Below, in pieces: positions 7,398 to 14,406 of a DNA stretch of 15,743 nucleotides. The notes below the pieces were generated by a model. The model was given only the letters and a program-made list of their open reading frames with translations, searched no databases and was not told the DNA's origin. Source of the DNA: JBFLYE01 sp040756715 [NCBI: bacterium] (GTDB taxonomy: Bacteria > UBA9089 > UBA9088); the NCBI GenBank assembly GCA_040756715.1, contig JBFLYE010000070.1:1-15743 (forward strand), given 5' to 3'. A program made the position numbers and the translations under genes. The stretch's first letter is position 1. Every line of letters begins with the position of its first letter.

Positions 7398-8423
7398 ACT
7401 TGCCTCTATCGCGCTTATAAATGCCTTATTTTCCTTGTGTTTTCCAATGGAGACCCGAAGACAATTGCCTATTTTCTTTATCAAAATCCCTTTTTTAAGA
7501 AGAAAAGAATAGGACTTTTTCGGATTTTCTGTTTTGAATAAAATGAAATTTGCACAGGATTTATAGGCAATTATTCCCCTAATTTTTGAAAGCTTAAGAT
7601 ATAACCATTCCCTCTCTTTGATTATTTTTTCTATAAATACTTTGATTGTATCCCTTTCTTTAAGGCAAATCAAAGCTATTTCTTGGGAGAGGGTATTGAG
7701 GTTATAGGGAGGCTTTACCAATTTAAGGCAATTTATAAATTGTGGATTTGCCAGGATATACCCACACCTTATTCCAGCAAGGCCAAAGCCCTTTGAGAAT
7801 GTTCTAATAATAGCAAGCCTATCGTATTGGTTTAAAATATCAACGAATGTTTTCTCTGAAAATTCAAAATATGCCTCATCTATAACAACAATGGATTCTG
7901 TTTCCTTTATAATTCTCTCAATATCCTCACGGCTAAAGCAATTTCCCGTTGGGTTGTTTGGATAGGCAATAAAGATTATGCTATTTTTCTTTCCTCTCTT
8001 TATTATCCTTTTATAATCAAGCTCAAAGTCAGGCTTTAATGGAATTCCTATTGTTTCACAGCCCGTTATATTTCCTATTATTTCATACATGGGAAATGTT
8101 GGAGAGGGAAAGATTACCTTTTTTTTTAAACCACCGAATGCAAGGAGGATATATAAAATCATTTCATCAGAGCCATTGCCAACAAGAATCATATCTTTTA
8201 AAACCCCTGTATATGCCTTTAATTCCTCTCTTAAAGCTAAAGCAGAAGGGGATGGGTATCGATTAAAGCTTATTTTGCCTATTGCATTTTTTATTTTCTT
8301 CCTTATCTTAAATGGAAGGTCATAAGGATTCTCCATAATATCAAGCTTTATTGGTAAATCCTCCCTCTCTGCATTATAGGGAGAGATATTCAAAATATTA
8401 AGGTTCATAAAATTTTCTATCAT
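7386..8423 (-). CDS. hisC: Histidinol-phosphate aminotransferase (HisC-like)
   Basis: This is a 345-residue fold-type I, class II-like aminotransferase that uses pyridoxal phosphate. HisC converts imidazole acetol-phosphate to histidinol phosphate in histidine synthesis. Motifs include LDIMENPYDLP near the N-terminus (27-37), RYPSPSALALREELKAYTGV (55-74), GNGSDEMI (82-89), YPNNPTG (154-160), DEAYFEF (182-188), and the Schiff-base lysine K211 in RTFSKGFGLAGIRCGY (207-222), ending with LRVSIG (322-327). Length and motifs fit HisC, but related enzymes acting on aromatic amino acids look alike. No other his genes are present. It is the last gene of a minus-strand cluster, 9 nt after the acyltransferase stop, yet has its own extended -10 element overlapping that stop codon, so it may be expressed independently. 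Confidence 0.88.
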   Translation of the reverse strand: MIENFMNLNILNISPYNAEREDLPIKLDIMENPYDLPFKIRKKIKNAIGKISFNRYPSPSALALREELKAYTGVLKDMILVGNGSDEMILYILLAFGGLKKKVIFPSPTFPMYEIIGNITGCETIGIPLKPDFELDYKRIIKRGKKNSIIFIAYPNNPTGNCFSREDIERIIKETESIVVIDEAYFEFSEKTFVDILNQYDRLAIIRTFSKGFGLAGIRCGYILANPQFINCLKLVKPPYNLNTLSQEIALICLKERDTIKVFIEKIIKEREWLYLKLSKIRGIIAYKSCANFILFKTENPKKSYSFLLKKGILIKKIGNCLRVSIGKHKENKAFISAIEASLTV

Positions 8424-8431
8424 TTTTTCTA

Positions 8432-8440
8432 ATTATATCA
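8432..8440 (-). promoter_or_regulatory. Extended -10 promoter of hisC, overlapping the upstream stop codon
   Basis: On the minus strand TGATATAAT (8440-8432) is a perfect TGnTATAAT extended -10 element. It ends 8 nt before the hisC ATG and contains the TAA stop of the acyltransferase gene. No good -35 box is seen, as expected for an extended -10 promoter. The spacing again predicts a leaderless or near-leaderless message. Confidence 0.55.
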
Positions 8441-9065
8441 TTCTTTCTGCTTCTTCTGTAAGCAAAATTAACCTTTCCTTAAGGCTCTCTTTCTCTTCTT
8501 CTATTTCTCCCTCCACCTTATATGGCTTTCCAAAGAGAATTATAGCCTTGCTCCAGGGATAAGGCATCTGGTATTTATCCCAGGCATTCTTAAATGTATA
8601 TGATGGATAGCTAGAAGATGTAAGGGGAACAATGTAAAGATTAAGCTTCTTTGCAAGGAAGATTACACCATCGCTTACAGAATAGCAAGGGCCCTTTGGT
8701 CCATCAACCGCCAAGCCAATATCAAATCCTTGCAAAACCTTATTTTTAAGCCCAATTATCCCTTCTGCACCACCCTTTGCTGAGGAACCACGGACAATCT
8801 CATAGCCAAATCTTTTAAGAATTTTTGCCTGGATTTCACCATCCCTTGAAAGGCTTGAAAGGAGGGCAATATTTCTCTTTCTCATATACCAGACAAGGAG
8901 AAATTGCCTTCCATGGAAAAAGGCATATAGAATCCTCCTGTCTAAATCCTTTACCATTTCTTTCCCCATTACCTTTAATTTAAGGCTTCTGCTTATTCCT
9001 TGAATAATAGCTTCTGCACCTATGGGTAAGATTTTATCAGCAAATGCTATTTCCGTAAGTCTCAT
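8433..9065 (-). CDS. DUF374 lysophospholipid acyltransferase-family protein (LpxJ-like lipid A acyltransferase candidate)
   Basis: The 210-residue product matches DUF374, a branch of the lysophospholipid acyltransferase superfamily. Diagnostic segments are FFHGRQFLLVWYMRKR (49-64), LSSLSRDGEIQAKILKRFGY (69-88), the glycine-rich VRGSSAKGGAEGI (91-103) and DGPKGPCYSVSDGVIFLAKK (121-140). H51 and the DGPKGP acidic residue are likely active-site positions; the usual HxxxxD motif of the superfamily is not intact here. Family members such as LpxJ add a secondary acyl chain to lipid A at the inner membrane. Adjacency to an MsbA-like lipid flippase supports a lipid A or outer-membrane glycolipid role, which is inference. 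Its ATG lies 29 bp inside the exporter gene, so the two are translationally coupled. An unrelated acyl acceptor is possible. Confidence 0.82.
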   Translation of the reverse strand: MRLTEIAFADKILPIGAEAIIQGISRSLKLKVMGKEMVKDLDRRILYAFFHGRQFLLVWYMRKRNIALLSSLSRDGEIQAKILKRFGYEIVRGSSAKGGAEGIIGLKNKVLQGFDIGLAVDGPKGPCYSVSDGVIFLAKKLNLYIVPLTSSSYPSYTFKNAWDKYQMPYPWSKAIILFGKPYKVEGEIEEEKESLKERLILLTEEAERMI

Positions 9066-10758
9066 ATAGCCTTTTATACAAACCTCCCTTTTCCATCAAT
9101 TCCTTGTGGCTTCCTATTTCAGCTATTTTTCCTTTATCCATTACCACAATCCTATCTGCATTTACAATAGTTGAAAGCCTGTGGGCAATGACAATAAGGG
9201 TAGTTTTAAGGGAGAGGATTTCAGAGAAGGAGGAGATTATCTCTCTTTCGGAGGAATAATCCAGATTTGATGTTGCTTCATCCAAAATGAGAATTTTTGG
9301 CTTCATAATCAAAGCCCTTGCAATTGCTATCCTTTGCTTTTGTCCAGCAGAAAGGCGAAAGCCATATTCTCCTATATCTGTGTTATATCCTTCGGGAAGC
9401 TCCTTGATAAAATTGCAGTGGGAAAGGGAGGCTGCCTTTTCTATCTCATCAAAAGAAAAAGAGGCAAGACCATAGCCAATATTCTCGGCAATTGTTCCCG
9501 AGAAAAGGGCTGGTTCTTGGGGAACAAAGCTTATATTCTCCCTTAATGATTTGATGGTAATCTTTTTAATATCGCTGGCATCAATTGTAATTGTTCCAGA
9601 TTGTGGTTCATAAAGCCTTAAAATAAGGCTTGTTAAGGTTGTCTTTCCACAACCAGATTCCCCAGCTATGCCCAAAAACTCACCCTGTTTAATCTCAAGG
9701 TTAATACCAGAAAGAACCGGTGTTTCTTCATAACTAAAATCCAAGTCTTTAATCTCTATCCTTCCCTCTTTTATTTTTAAAGGCATTGCATCCTTTTCCT
9801 CTGGAATAATAGGCTTATCATCCAATAGCTCAAATATATGGGAAGAAGCTGCTCTTGCCTGATTTATAATAAGATTTGCCTTTGTGATTGACTTAAGGGG
9901 CGATGAGATTGTTCCAATATAAAACAAAAATGCAACAAGTCCTCCTTGGGTAAGGCCTCCTGTGATAACCTGCCATCCTCCATATCCTGATAAGACAATT
10001 ATCCCAATTGTTCCCAGCATCTCAACCAGAGGAACGGAGAGGGAAAGAAGCCTTATGGTTTTTTTTGTGAGGGAGAAATACTCAAGGTTCTTTTTCCTAA
10101 ACCTCTCCTTTTCCTTCTCTTCTGCGGTAAAGAGCTTTATGGTAGCTACATTATGAATATCCTCTGAGACAATGGCGATAAGCTCTGCCAGTCTCCTTTG
10201 GCAAGAGAAGGTTATATCCTTCATCCTCTTTCCAAATCTATAGATTGTCTTTACAACCAAAGGTGTAATGGCCAGGGCAAGAAGGGTCATCTTCCAATTA
10301 AGGTAGAAAAGGATAAATATTGAGCCAATAATGACAATGGGGTTTTTTATAAGGGAAAGAATGTCCTCAGAGAGAAAATTCTTAAGGACAAGGACATCAT
10401 TTGTAATCCTTGAGAGAACCTCTCCCTTTTTCCTCCTTGTATAGAAAGGCAGGGATACATCCATAAGGTGATTGAATAGCTCACACCTTAAGTTGAATAT
10501 AATCTTTTCTCCCACAAGGTTTAGAAGGAGGCTTTGTCCATACCGTGAAATTGCCAATACAAATGCAATTCCAATGCTTATAACAAGGATTTCAGCGATA
10601 AGTGAGGTATTCTTTTTTGGTAAAGTATCCAGAAGCATCTTTCCCATCCAGGGGAGGCTAATGGTACAAAGGGAATTTATGACCATACAAACCCCTGCCA
10701 GGATAAGATATCTCTTAAAGCCAAAAAGATATTTAAGAAGCCTTGTTAATGGATGCAT
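9037..10758 (-). CDS. MsbA-like ABC exporter (fused membrane and ATPase domains)
   Basis: This 573-residue half-transporter has an N-terminal type IV ABC transmembrane domain (about residues 15-300, six hydrophobic segments) and a C-terminal nucleotide-binding domain. The ATPase motifs are complete: Walker A GESGCGKT (366-373), Q-loop Q414 in FVPQEP, signature LSAGQ (469-473), Walker B ILILDE (489-494) and the switch histidine H526. It should act as a homodimer in the inner membrane, flipping a lipid-linked or hydrophobic substrate. Of the many ABCB-like exporters, the best contextual guess is MsbA, because a DUF374 acyltransferase gene overlaps its 3' end; peptide or drug export cannot be excluded from sequence. 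The start ATG is 2 nt after the coiled-coil gene stop, indicating one operon. Confidence 0.9.
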   Translation of the reverse strand: MHPLTRLLKYLFGFKRYLILAGVCMVINSLCTISLPWMGKMLLDTLPKKNTSLIAEILVISIGIAFVLAISRYGQSLLLNLVGEKIIFNLRCELFNHLMDVSLPFYTRRKKGEVLSRITNDVLVLKNFLSEDILSLIKNPIVIIGSIFILFYLNWKMTLLALAITPLVVKTIYRFGKRMKDITFSCQRRLAELIAIVSEDIHNVATIKLFTAEEKEKERFRKKNLEYFSLTKKTIRLLSLSVPLVEMLGTIGIIVLSGYGGWQVITGGLTQGGLVAFLFYIGTISSPLKSITKANLIINQARAASSHIFELLDDKPIIPEEKDAMPLKIKEGRIEIKDLDFSYEETPVLSGINLEIKQGEFLGIAGESGCGKTTLTSLILRLYEPQSGTITIDASDIKKITIKSLRENISFVPQEPALFSGTIAENIGYGLASFSFDEIEKAASLSHCNFIKELPEGYNTDIGEYGFRLSAGQKQRIAIARALIMKPKILILDEATSNLDYSSEREIISSFSEILSLKTTLIVIAHRLSTIVNADRIVVMDKGKIAEIGSHKELMEKGGLYKRLYETYGNSIC

Positions 10759-10760
10759 TA

Positions 10761-11090
10761 CTATTTAAAAAACCTGCCAAATCCCTTTTTCTGTTGTTGT
10801 TTCTCTTGTTCCATCTGCCTTATCTTTCTCCCAAATTCCTCTGCCTTCATCCTTGCATTTGAAAGGTCTGTCCTTGCATTAGAAAGCTTTTTCTTTGTCT
10901 CCTCATGGCCTATTTTTTCAGCCTCAAGCTCTTCCTTTATCTTTGCTAATTGTTCATTAAGAAGCCTTTCTTTCTCTGCAAATTGCTTCTTTAGCTGCTC
11001 CATTTCCTTTTCCTTTTCAAGGAGCCTCTTTTTCAGGTCATCAGCCTCCCAAACCTTCCCTGCTAATATCGAAAAATCTCCGTTACTCAT
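10761..11090 (-). CDS. Small coiled-coil protein of unknown function
   Basis: I do not recognise this 109-residue protein. From about residue 17 to 99 it is a nearly uninterrupted charged heptad-like stretch (Leu, Lys, Glu, Gln, Ala rich), predicting a long coiled coil. It has a short non-coiled N-terminus (SNGDFSILAGKVWEA) and a basic C-terminal tail GFGRFFK. There is no signal peptide or membrane segment. The start is well supported by a strong Shine-Dalgarno AAGGGGGGA (11105-11097) about 6 nt upstream, in contrast with the leaderless genes nearby. It opens the operon with the ABC exporter, 2 nt before it, so a structural or scaffolding role for the exporter is possible but unproven. An AT-rich repeat element lies just upstream. 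Confidence 0.7.
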   Translation of the reverse strand: MSNGDFSILAGKVWEADDLKKRLLEKEKEMEQLKKQFAEKERLLNEQLAKIKEELEAEKIGHEETKKKLSNARTDLSNARMKAEEFGRKIRQMEQEKQQQKKGFGRFFK

Positions 11091-11118
11091 CGCTTATCCC
11101 CCCTTATCGCTTCGCTTA

Positions 11119-11222
11119 AATTGTAAATTTTAAATTGTAGATTTTAAATTTTATCCACCTTCAATTTACAATTTGCATTTTACAATTTGCAATTATGTTT
11201 AAGCTTTAGCTAAACACATACA
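11119..11222. repeat. AT-rich heptamer inverted-arm element, copy A
   Basis: The left arm (11119-11153) is five 7-bp units of the type AATTGTA/AATTTTA. The right arm (11162-11196) is five 7-bp units of the type CAATTTA/CAATTTG, roughly complementary to the left arm, so the region can fold into a long hairpin. It is followed by the tail TTAAGCTTTAG plus CTAAACACATACA (11199-11222). The same arm-arm-tail order recurs at 13725-13912. It fills the gap between the PilT-like ATPase and the coiled-coil gene, which otherwise holds only a Shine-Dalgarno. Confidence 0.75.
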
Positions 11223-11232
11223 AATTTTATCA

Positions 11233-12345
11233 TCACACCTCAATTACTATCTTTTCCTTTTCCTCTTGTTCCTTCTTTTTTATCCCAAATTCATGGAGAA
11301 GCTGTCTTAAGGCATTTGGGTTATTTGAAGATGAGGTTGCATCATCAAGGCTTATAATGCCATTGATAACCAAGGCAACAAGGGATTGCTCCATTGTCTG
11401 CATCTTATAATGATACACAGAACCTTCAATTGCCTTATAGATATTTCCAAATTCTCCCTTTTCAATGTATGTCTTTATGGTGGGTGAATTTATCATAATC
11501 TCTAAAGCGGCAACCCTTCCCTTTCCATCCTGTCTCCTGATAAGACGCTGTGAAATAACCGCCCTTAAGGTCATAGCAAGCTCAATCATTATCTGATGGT
11601 GCATATCGGATGGAAAATAGGATAAAACCCTATCCATAGTAGATGCGGCAGATGATGTATGAAGGGTTGATAAAAGCAAGTGTCCTGCCTCGGCTGCCTT
11701 TAAGGCTATTTCAATTGTCTCCCTATCCCTCATTTCACCAATAAGTATAACATCAGGATCCTGCCTCAATAATGATGGAAGGGCATCCTCATAAGATAAA
11801 ACATCAGAACCAACCTCCCTCTGAGATATACTCGCCTTTTTATCAGCAAAAACATATTCTATAGGGTCTTCAATGGTTGCTATATGGCAGGAAACATTTG
11901 AATTTATCTCACCAATTAAGGATGCCAGGGTGGTTGATTTTCCAGAGCCGGTTGGCCCTGTAACCAGGATAAGACCTGTTGGGTATGCAACAATCTCCTT
12001 TAAAACAGAAGGAAGACCAAGCTGCTCTATGGTCGGAATCTTTGACTCAATCTTTCTTATAACCATAGCAATTGTTCCCTTGTTATTGAAGATATTTACC
12101 CTGAACCTATATCCCTTAAATGAATAGCCAAGGTCTGTCCAATGCCTTTTATTAAATTTCTCAACCTGGCTAGTATTCATAATAGACATAGCCATACCCT
12201 CTGTTTCTTCCCAGGTAAATGGAGGGCAATTGTCTAAGGAGACCAGCTTTCCATGGATTCTATAGATGGGAGATCTCTCTGCCTTTATGTGGAGGTCTGA
12301 TGCCTCCTTTTCAATCATTATAGAAAGAAGCTCATTAAATTCCAT
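11233..12345 (-). CDS. pilT: PilT/PilU-family type IV pilus retraction ATPase
   Basis: This is a 370-residue GspE-superfamily ATPase with the PilT layout: an N-terminal PAS-like domain with ASDLHIKAERSPIYRIHGKL (15-34), then a RecA-like core. Walker A is GPTGSGKST (130-138), the Asp box TIEDPIEYVF (157-166), Walker B region DPDVILIGEMRD (196-207), and the His box STLHT (226-230). PilT hexamers depolymerise type IV pili at the inner membrane base, driving twitching and DNA uptake. The AIRNLIRE motif typical of PilT is not clear (here SPTIKTYIEKGE), and the C-terminal tail after 350 is lysine/glutamate rich, so PilU or a divergent PilT is possible. No other pilus gene lies within the window. 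A promoter with 6-nt spacing to the ATG indicates a separate transcription unit. Confidence 0.92.
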   Translation of the reverse strand: MEFNELLSIMIEKEASDLHIKAERSPIYRIHGKLVSLDNCPPFTWEETEGMAMSIMNTSQVEKFNKRHWTDLGYSFKGYRFRVNIFNNKGTIAMVIRKIESKIPTIEQLGLPSVLKEIVAYPTGLILVTGPTGSGKSTTLASLIGEINSNVSCHIATIEDPIEYVFADKKASISQREVGSDVLSYEDALPSLLRQDPDVILIGEMRDRETIEIALKAAEAGHLLLSTLHTSSAASTMDRVLSYFPSDMHHQIMIELAMTLRAVISQRLIRRQDGKGRVAALEIMINSPTIKTYIEKGEFGNIYKAIEGSVYHYKMQTMEQSLVALVINGIISLDDATSSSNNPNALRQLLHEFGIKKKEQEEKEKIVIEV

Positions 12346-12351
12346 ACAATT

Positions 12352-12380
12352 AGAATAAAAAAAAACCCTAATTTTTGCAA
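12352..12380 (-). promoter_or_regulatory. Promoter of the PilT-like ATPase gene, leaderless spacing
   Basis: On the minus strand TTGCAA (12380-12375), exactly 17 nt, and TATTCT (12357-12352) are followed by 6 nt and the ATG. Both boxes differ from consensus by two bases, but the spacing is ideal and repeats the pattern of nusA and the MOSC gene. Confidence 0.6.
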
Positions 12381-12469
12381 CTTAAAAATTGCTTGTAATA
12401 ACTTGCAATAACTTATGAAACTCCTTCTAATAAACACGAATTTTTAACTTTTGGTAAGTCAGCAGGGTC

Positions 12470-12581
12470 GTTTCAATCCTTGTTTTAATGGAAGATGGTT
12501 TCAACCACTAGAACCTACCCAATCTTTGCGTTCAATGAGTTTCATGTTTCAATCCTTGTTTTAATGGATGTTGGTCTCACT
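12470..12581 (-). CRISPR. Minimal CRISPR array: two 36-bp repeats and one 40-bp spacer
   Basis: Repeat units lie at 12470-12505 and 12546-12581 and are identical over the first 23 bases (starting GTTTCAATCCTTG). They differ at five of the last thirteen. The spacer is 12506-12545. On the minus strand the repeat starts GTTGAAACC and ends GGATTGAAAC, which gives the usual ATTGAAAC 5' crRNA tag, so transcription is inferred to be leftward, as for the cas genes. The copy at 12546-12581 is therefore the leader-side repeat and also appears degenerate relative to the more symmetrical copy at 12470. The array is too short to define the consensus. Confidence 0.78.
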
Positions 12582-12790
12582 CCGTAATTTCGCTATAACT
12601 TCTTTTTAAAGAACAAGTTAAACTTCTTTTAAGAGAGGTCATTTTGCTTAATTGAAAGATCATTTTTTGCCTCAAATCGGCTATTTACTACTTCCATTAC
12701 ATACTTTTCTATTACATAACCATCGGTTTATCAAGGAGTTATGGTTTTGGTCTTTCTAAATATCTATAAATCCTTGCCAAAGATCTGATT
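12582..12790 (-). promoter_or_regulatory. Probable CRISPR leader region between cas4 and the array
   Basis: These 209 bp are AT-rich and hold no convincing gene. They contain a direct repeat of about 16 bp (12597-12612 and 12621-12636, both beginning AACTTCTTTT) and a CATAAC/GTTATG inverted pair near 12716-12745. Position upstream of the array on its inferred strand makes a leader likely. No cas2 gene is seen here. Confidence 0.45.
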
Positions 12791-13378
12791 TCATATGCAG
12801 ATGTTTCTATAACAACAATCAACGCAGCGAATCGGATACATTGTCCTCTTGGGATAAAACCCTTTCTGAACAATAGCCAATATCTCATCTACTATCCTTA
12901 AGGCATCGTCAAAATTCTTCTGCTGAAAGGGTATTTCTTTAATCTTATGCCTGCTGCGAATATAACAGATATAGCCCTTTTTAACCTCTTGACCATAGTT
13001 GTCTTTGACTAAAAGACCATAGAGCACAGATTGATACCTATGGGTGCGATAAGTAGTCTCTTTGTATTCGGCAAACTTATAGTCAAGTGGAGCCAGGGTG
13101 CCGTCGTCTAAAACCAGAACCTCATCCACAATCCCTTTCAAATGATACTTCTCTGAGGCTAAATAGACCAGAGTATCTTTTGCAGTTACTCCAAGCTTCT
13201 TTCGCAGATACTCTCTGTTGACCTTTTCTCTCTTATCATGTAGCTCTCTGCCCTTTAGAACCTTGTATCTCTGCTCCTCATGTTGAGGGATACACAGCAC
13301 ATTCATATAGAAGATAAACCGGGGGCAGTAGAGATATTCAATTACTTCTGACGGTGTTATGTATATTTCCCCATTCAT
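12791..13378 (-). CDS. cas4: CRISPR-associated exonuclease Cas4
   Basis: Cas4 is a RecB-like nuclease with an iron-sulfur cluster; it trims and selects prespacers during CRISPR adaptation with Cas1-Cas2. This 195-residue protein looks full length. The four cluster cysteines are in place: C18 in EYLYCPRFIFY, then C185, C188 and C194 in the C-terminal CVDCCYRNIC. The nuclease core is visible as H47 (GRELHDKR), D85 (GIVDEV), D99 and K101 (PLDYKF), and the QxxxY motif Q116-Y120. It begins 6 nt after a reading frame that ends at 13385 downstream of the truncated cas1, with no clear Shine-Dalgarno, so it is probably in the cas1 transcript. Its intact active site contrasts with the truncated Cas1 beside it. 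Confidence 0.93.
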   Translation of the reverse strand: MNGEIYITPSEVIEYLYCPRFIFYMNVLCIPQHEEQRYKVLKGRELHDKREKVNREYLRKKLGVTAKDTLVYLASEKYHLKGIVDEVLVLDDGTLAPLDYKFAEYKETTYRTHRYQSVLYGLLVKDNYGQEVKKGYICYIRSRHKIKEIPFQQKNFDDALRIVDEILAIVQKGFYPKRTMYPIRCVDCCYRNICI

Positions 13379-13424
13379 AATTCGTTAGAAAAACTTAGAG
13401 AGAATCTCATCTGTAACCAGCTTT

Positions 13425-13697
13425 TTATCGAATGCCTGACCTAAAAGTTTTACCTAATTTTGAATGCCATACCCGACCATAAGGGTCACCAAACTGATCT
13501 AAGAAGATAATGTCGATATTATTATCCATAGCAAACTTTATGGCATCGGTTGAGATATAAACCGAGGTGGTGATCAAGATGGATTCTACCTTCTTGCAAG
13601 ATACCTCAAAGGTGCGGTCTTCGCACTTTACCAGGAAGCAGTTATCCTTCTTCCTTAAATATGAGCCATAGGTATTGACAACTATAGTATCTTCCAT
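13425..13697 (-). pseudogene. cas1: Truncated Cas1 (N-terminal domain only)
   Basis: The 90-residue product aligns by eye to the N-terminal beta domain of Cas1 integrase: MEDTIVVNTYGSYLRKKDN at the start, then VESILITTSVYISTDAIKFA and NNIDIIFLDQFGDPYGRVWHSKLG (residues about 58-81). Cas1 is normally about 300-340 residues; the whole helical catalytic domain with its Glu/His/Asp metal site is missing, so it should be inactive. The frame stops at 13425, but a shifted frame continues VKLLGQAFDKKLVTDEILSKFF to a stop at 13385. That may be a remnant of a Cas1 helix after an internal deletion, though I am unsure. Its promoter and first five codons lie in the 123-bp direct repeat also found at the right edge. 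Confidence 0.8.
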
Positions 13698-13805
13698 TAC
13701 TTAGTGCAAAAATAGTATTTAAGAAATTTTGAATTCTAAATTTTGAATTTTGAATTGAAAAAGGTTAAGTTTTATAAAATTTTGAATTCTAAATTTTGAA
13801 TTTTG
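13683..13805. repeat. Perfect 123-bp direct repeat, copy 1
   Basis: Every base of 13683-13805 matches 15621-15743 (offset 1938). It covers the first five codons of cas1 (MEDTI), the upstream promoter-like region and most of two AATTTTG-type heptamer arms. The base before it differs (C versus T), fixing the left boundary. The right boundary is unknown because copy 2 ends at the window edge. Confidence 0.95.
13712..13739 (-). promoter_or_regulatory. Candidate promoter of cas1 (same sequence as upstream of the right-edge ORF)
   Basis: On the minus strand TTAGAA (13739-13734), a 16-nt spacer and TACTAT (13717-13712) precede the cas1 ATG by 14 nt. The identical copy at 15650-15677 precedes the ORF ending at 15635. 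The match is moderate, and the -35 box overlaps the heptamer repeats. Confidence 0.35.
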
Positions 13806-13912
13806 AATTGAAGGTTTAAGTTTTATAAAATTTTTTCCCTTTTAATTCAAAATTCAACATTCAAAATTCATAATTTTATAAAGTTTTCCTTAAGATTATC
13901 TAAACACATACA
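13725..13912. repeat. AT-rich heptamer inverted-arm element, copy B
   Basis: Five AATTTTG-type heptamers (13725-13759) are repeated after 53 bp (13778-13812). The opposite-sense heptamers AATTCAA/CATTCAA follow (about 13844-13871), so the halves can pair as a long hairpin. The tail TTAAGATTAT plus CTAAACACATACA (13890-13912) matches the tail of copy A. It occupies most of the 269-bp gap between the 141-residue gene and cas1; apart from it and the cas1 promoter I see nothing there. Confidence 0.75.
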
Positions 13913-13966
13913 TTTTGTAAAGCGTTATGGAATTAACTATAATTGCATTTTTTTCCACAAAACACC

Positions 13967-14392
13967 TTATCGCAGATTGTAAAGGCAGAGTAAGGCTGCC
14001 CAACCAGATGGTAGCATATCTGGAGCCTCTTTTAATTCTTTACCATATTTGACAGCCATCTCCAGGAAGAACTTAGCGTGAAAGAAAGCCTCAACAAAAA
14101 CCCTGGTATGGTGCGTCCAATTTTTATTATGCTCCATTTCAAATTTCTTTCCACTGGCGCCAGCTTCAATAATCTCCTGGAATTCCTTACAAAAACCCTG
14201 ACCTTCAGGTGCTATAGACCTCAAAGCTTCAACAATTTTCCTGGTATTATCTTGAAGACCATAGACCTTGAAAGAATGATAATAGAAACGATAAACAAAG
14301 TCTTCATAAAACCAATGAGAATTCATCTCCTCCAAAAGCTTCTCAAGCTCAGGGAGTTTTGCTTTAATGTTGGCGAGCAGTTGGTCATCCAT
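13967..14392 (-). CDS. Conserved protein of unknown function in the cas region
   Basis: I recognise this 141-residue sequence only as a conserved bacterial type of unknown role, recalled from memory with a similar C-terminal MLPSGWAALLxLYNLR. It is soluble, mostly helical and rich in aromatics. An acidic N-terminal helix (LLANIKAKLPELEKLLEEMN) is followed by YEDFVYRFYYHSFKVYGLQ (29-47), an EMEHNKNWTHHTRVFVEAFFHAKFFLEMA segment (86-113) and the terminal MLPSGWAALLCLYNLR. Several His, Glu and Asn residues at 86-105 (H88, H94, H95, H105) could bind metal, but this is speculation. The start has a good Shine-Dalgarno (GAGGAGAG) about 7 nt upstream. It lies 35 bp after cas6b on the same strand, so it may be co-transcribed with it; a link to CRISPR function is unproven. 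Confidence 0.72.
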   Translation of the reverse strand: MDDQLLANIKAKLPELEKLLEEMNSHWFYEDFVYRFYYHSFKVYGLQDNTRKIVEALRSIAPEGQGFCKEFQEIIEAGASGKKFEMEHNKNWTHHTRVFVEAFFHAKFFLEMAVKYGKELKEAPDMLPSGWAALLCLYNLR

Positions 14393-14406
14393 ATTTATTC
14401 TCTCCT

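Noticed and set aside
12394-12469. Possible further degenerate CRISPR repeats one period outside each end of the array (also near 12617)
   Set aside because: Only short T/A-rich stretches resemble the repeat; the alignments need gaps and are no better than chance in such AT-rich DNA.
12633-12701. Small 22-codon minus-strand ORF in the leader region
   Set aside because: It lacks a convincing ribosome site and any recognisable motif, and could arise by chance in AT-rich DNA.
13725-13871. AATTTTG repeats considered as a CRISPR array
   Set aside because: Units are 7 bp, contiguous and degenerate, with no unique spacers.
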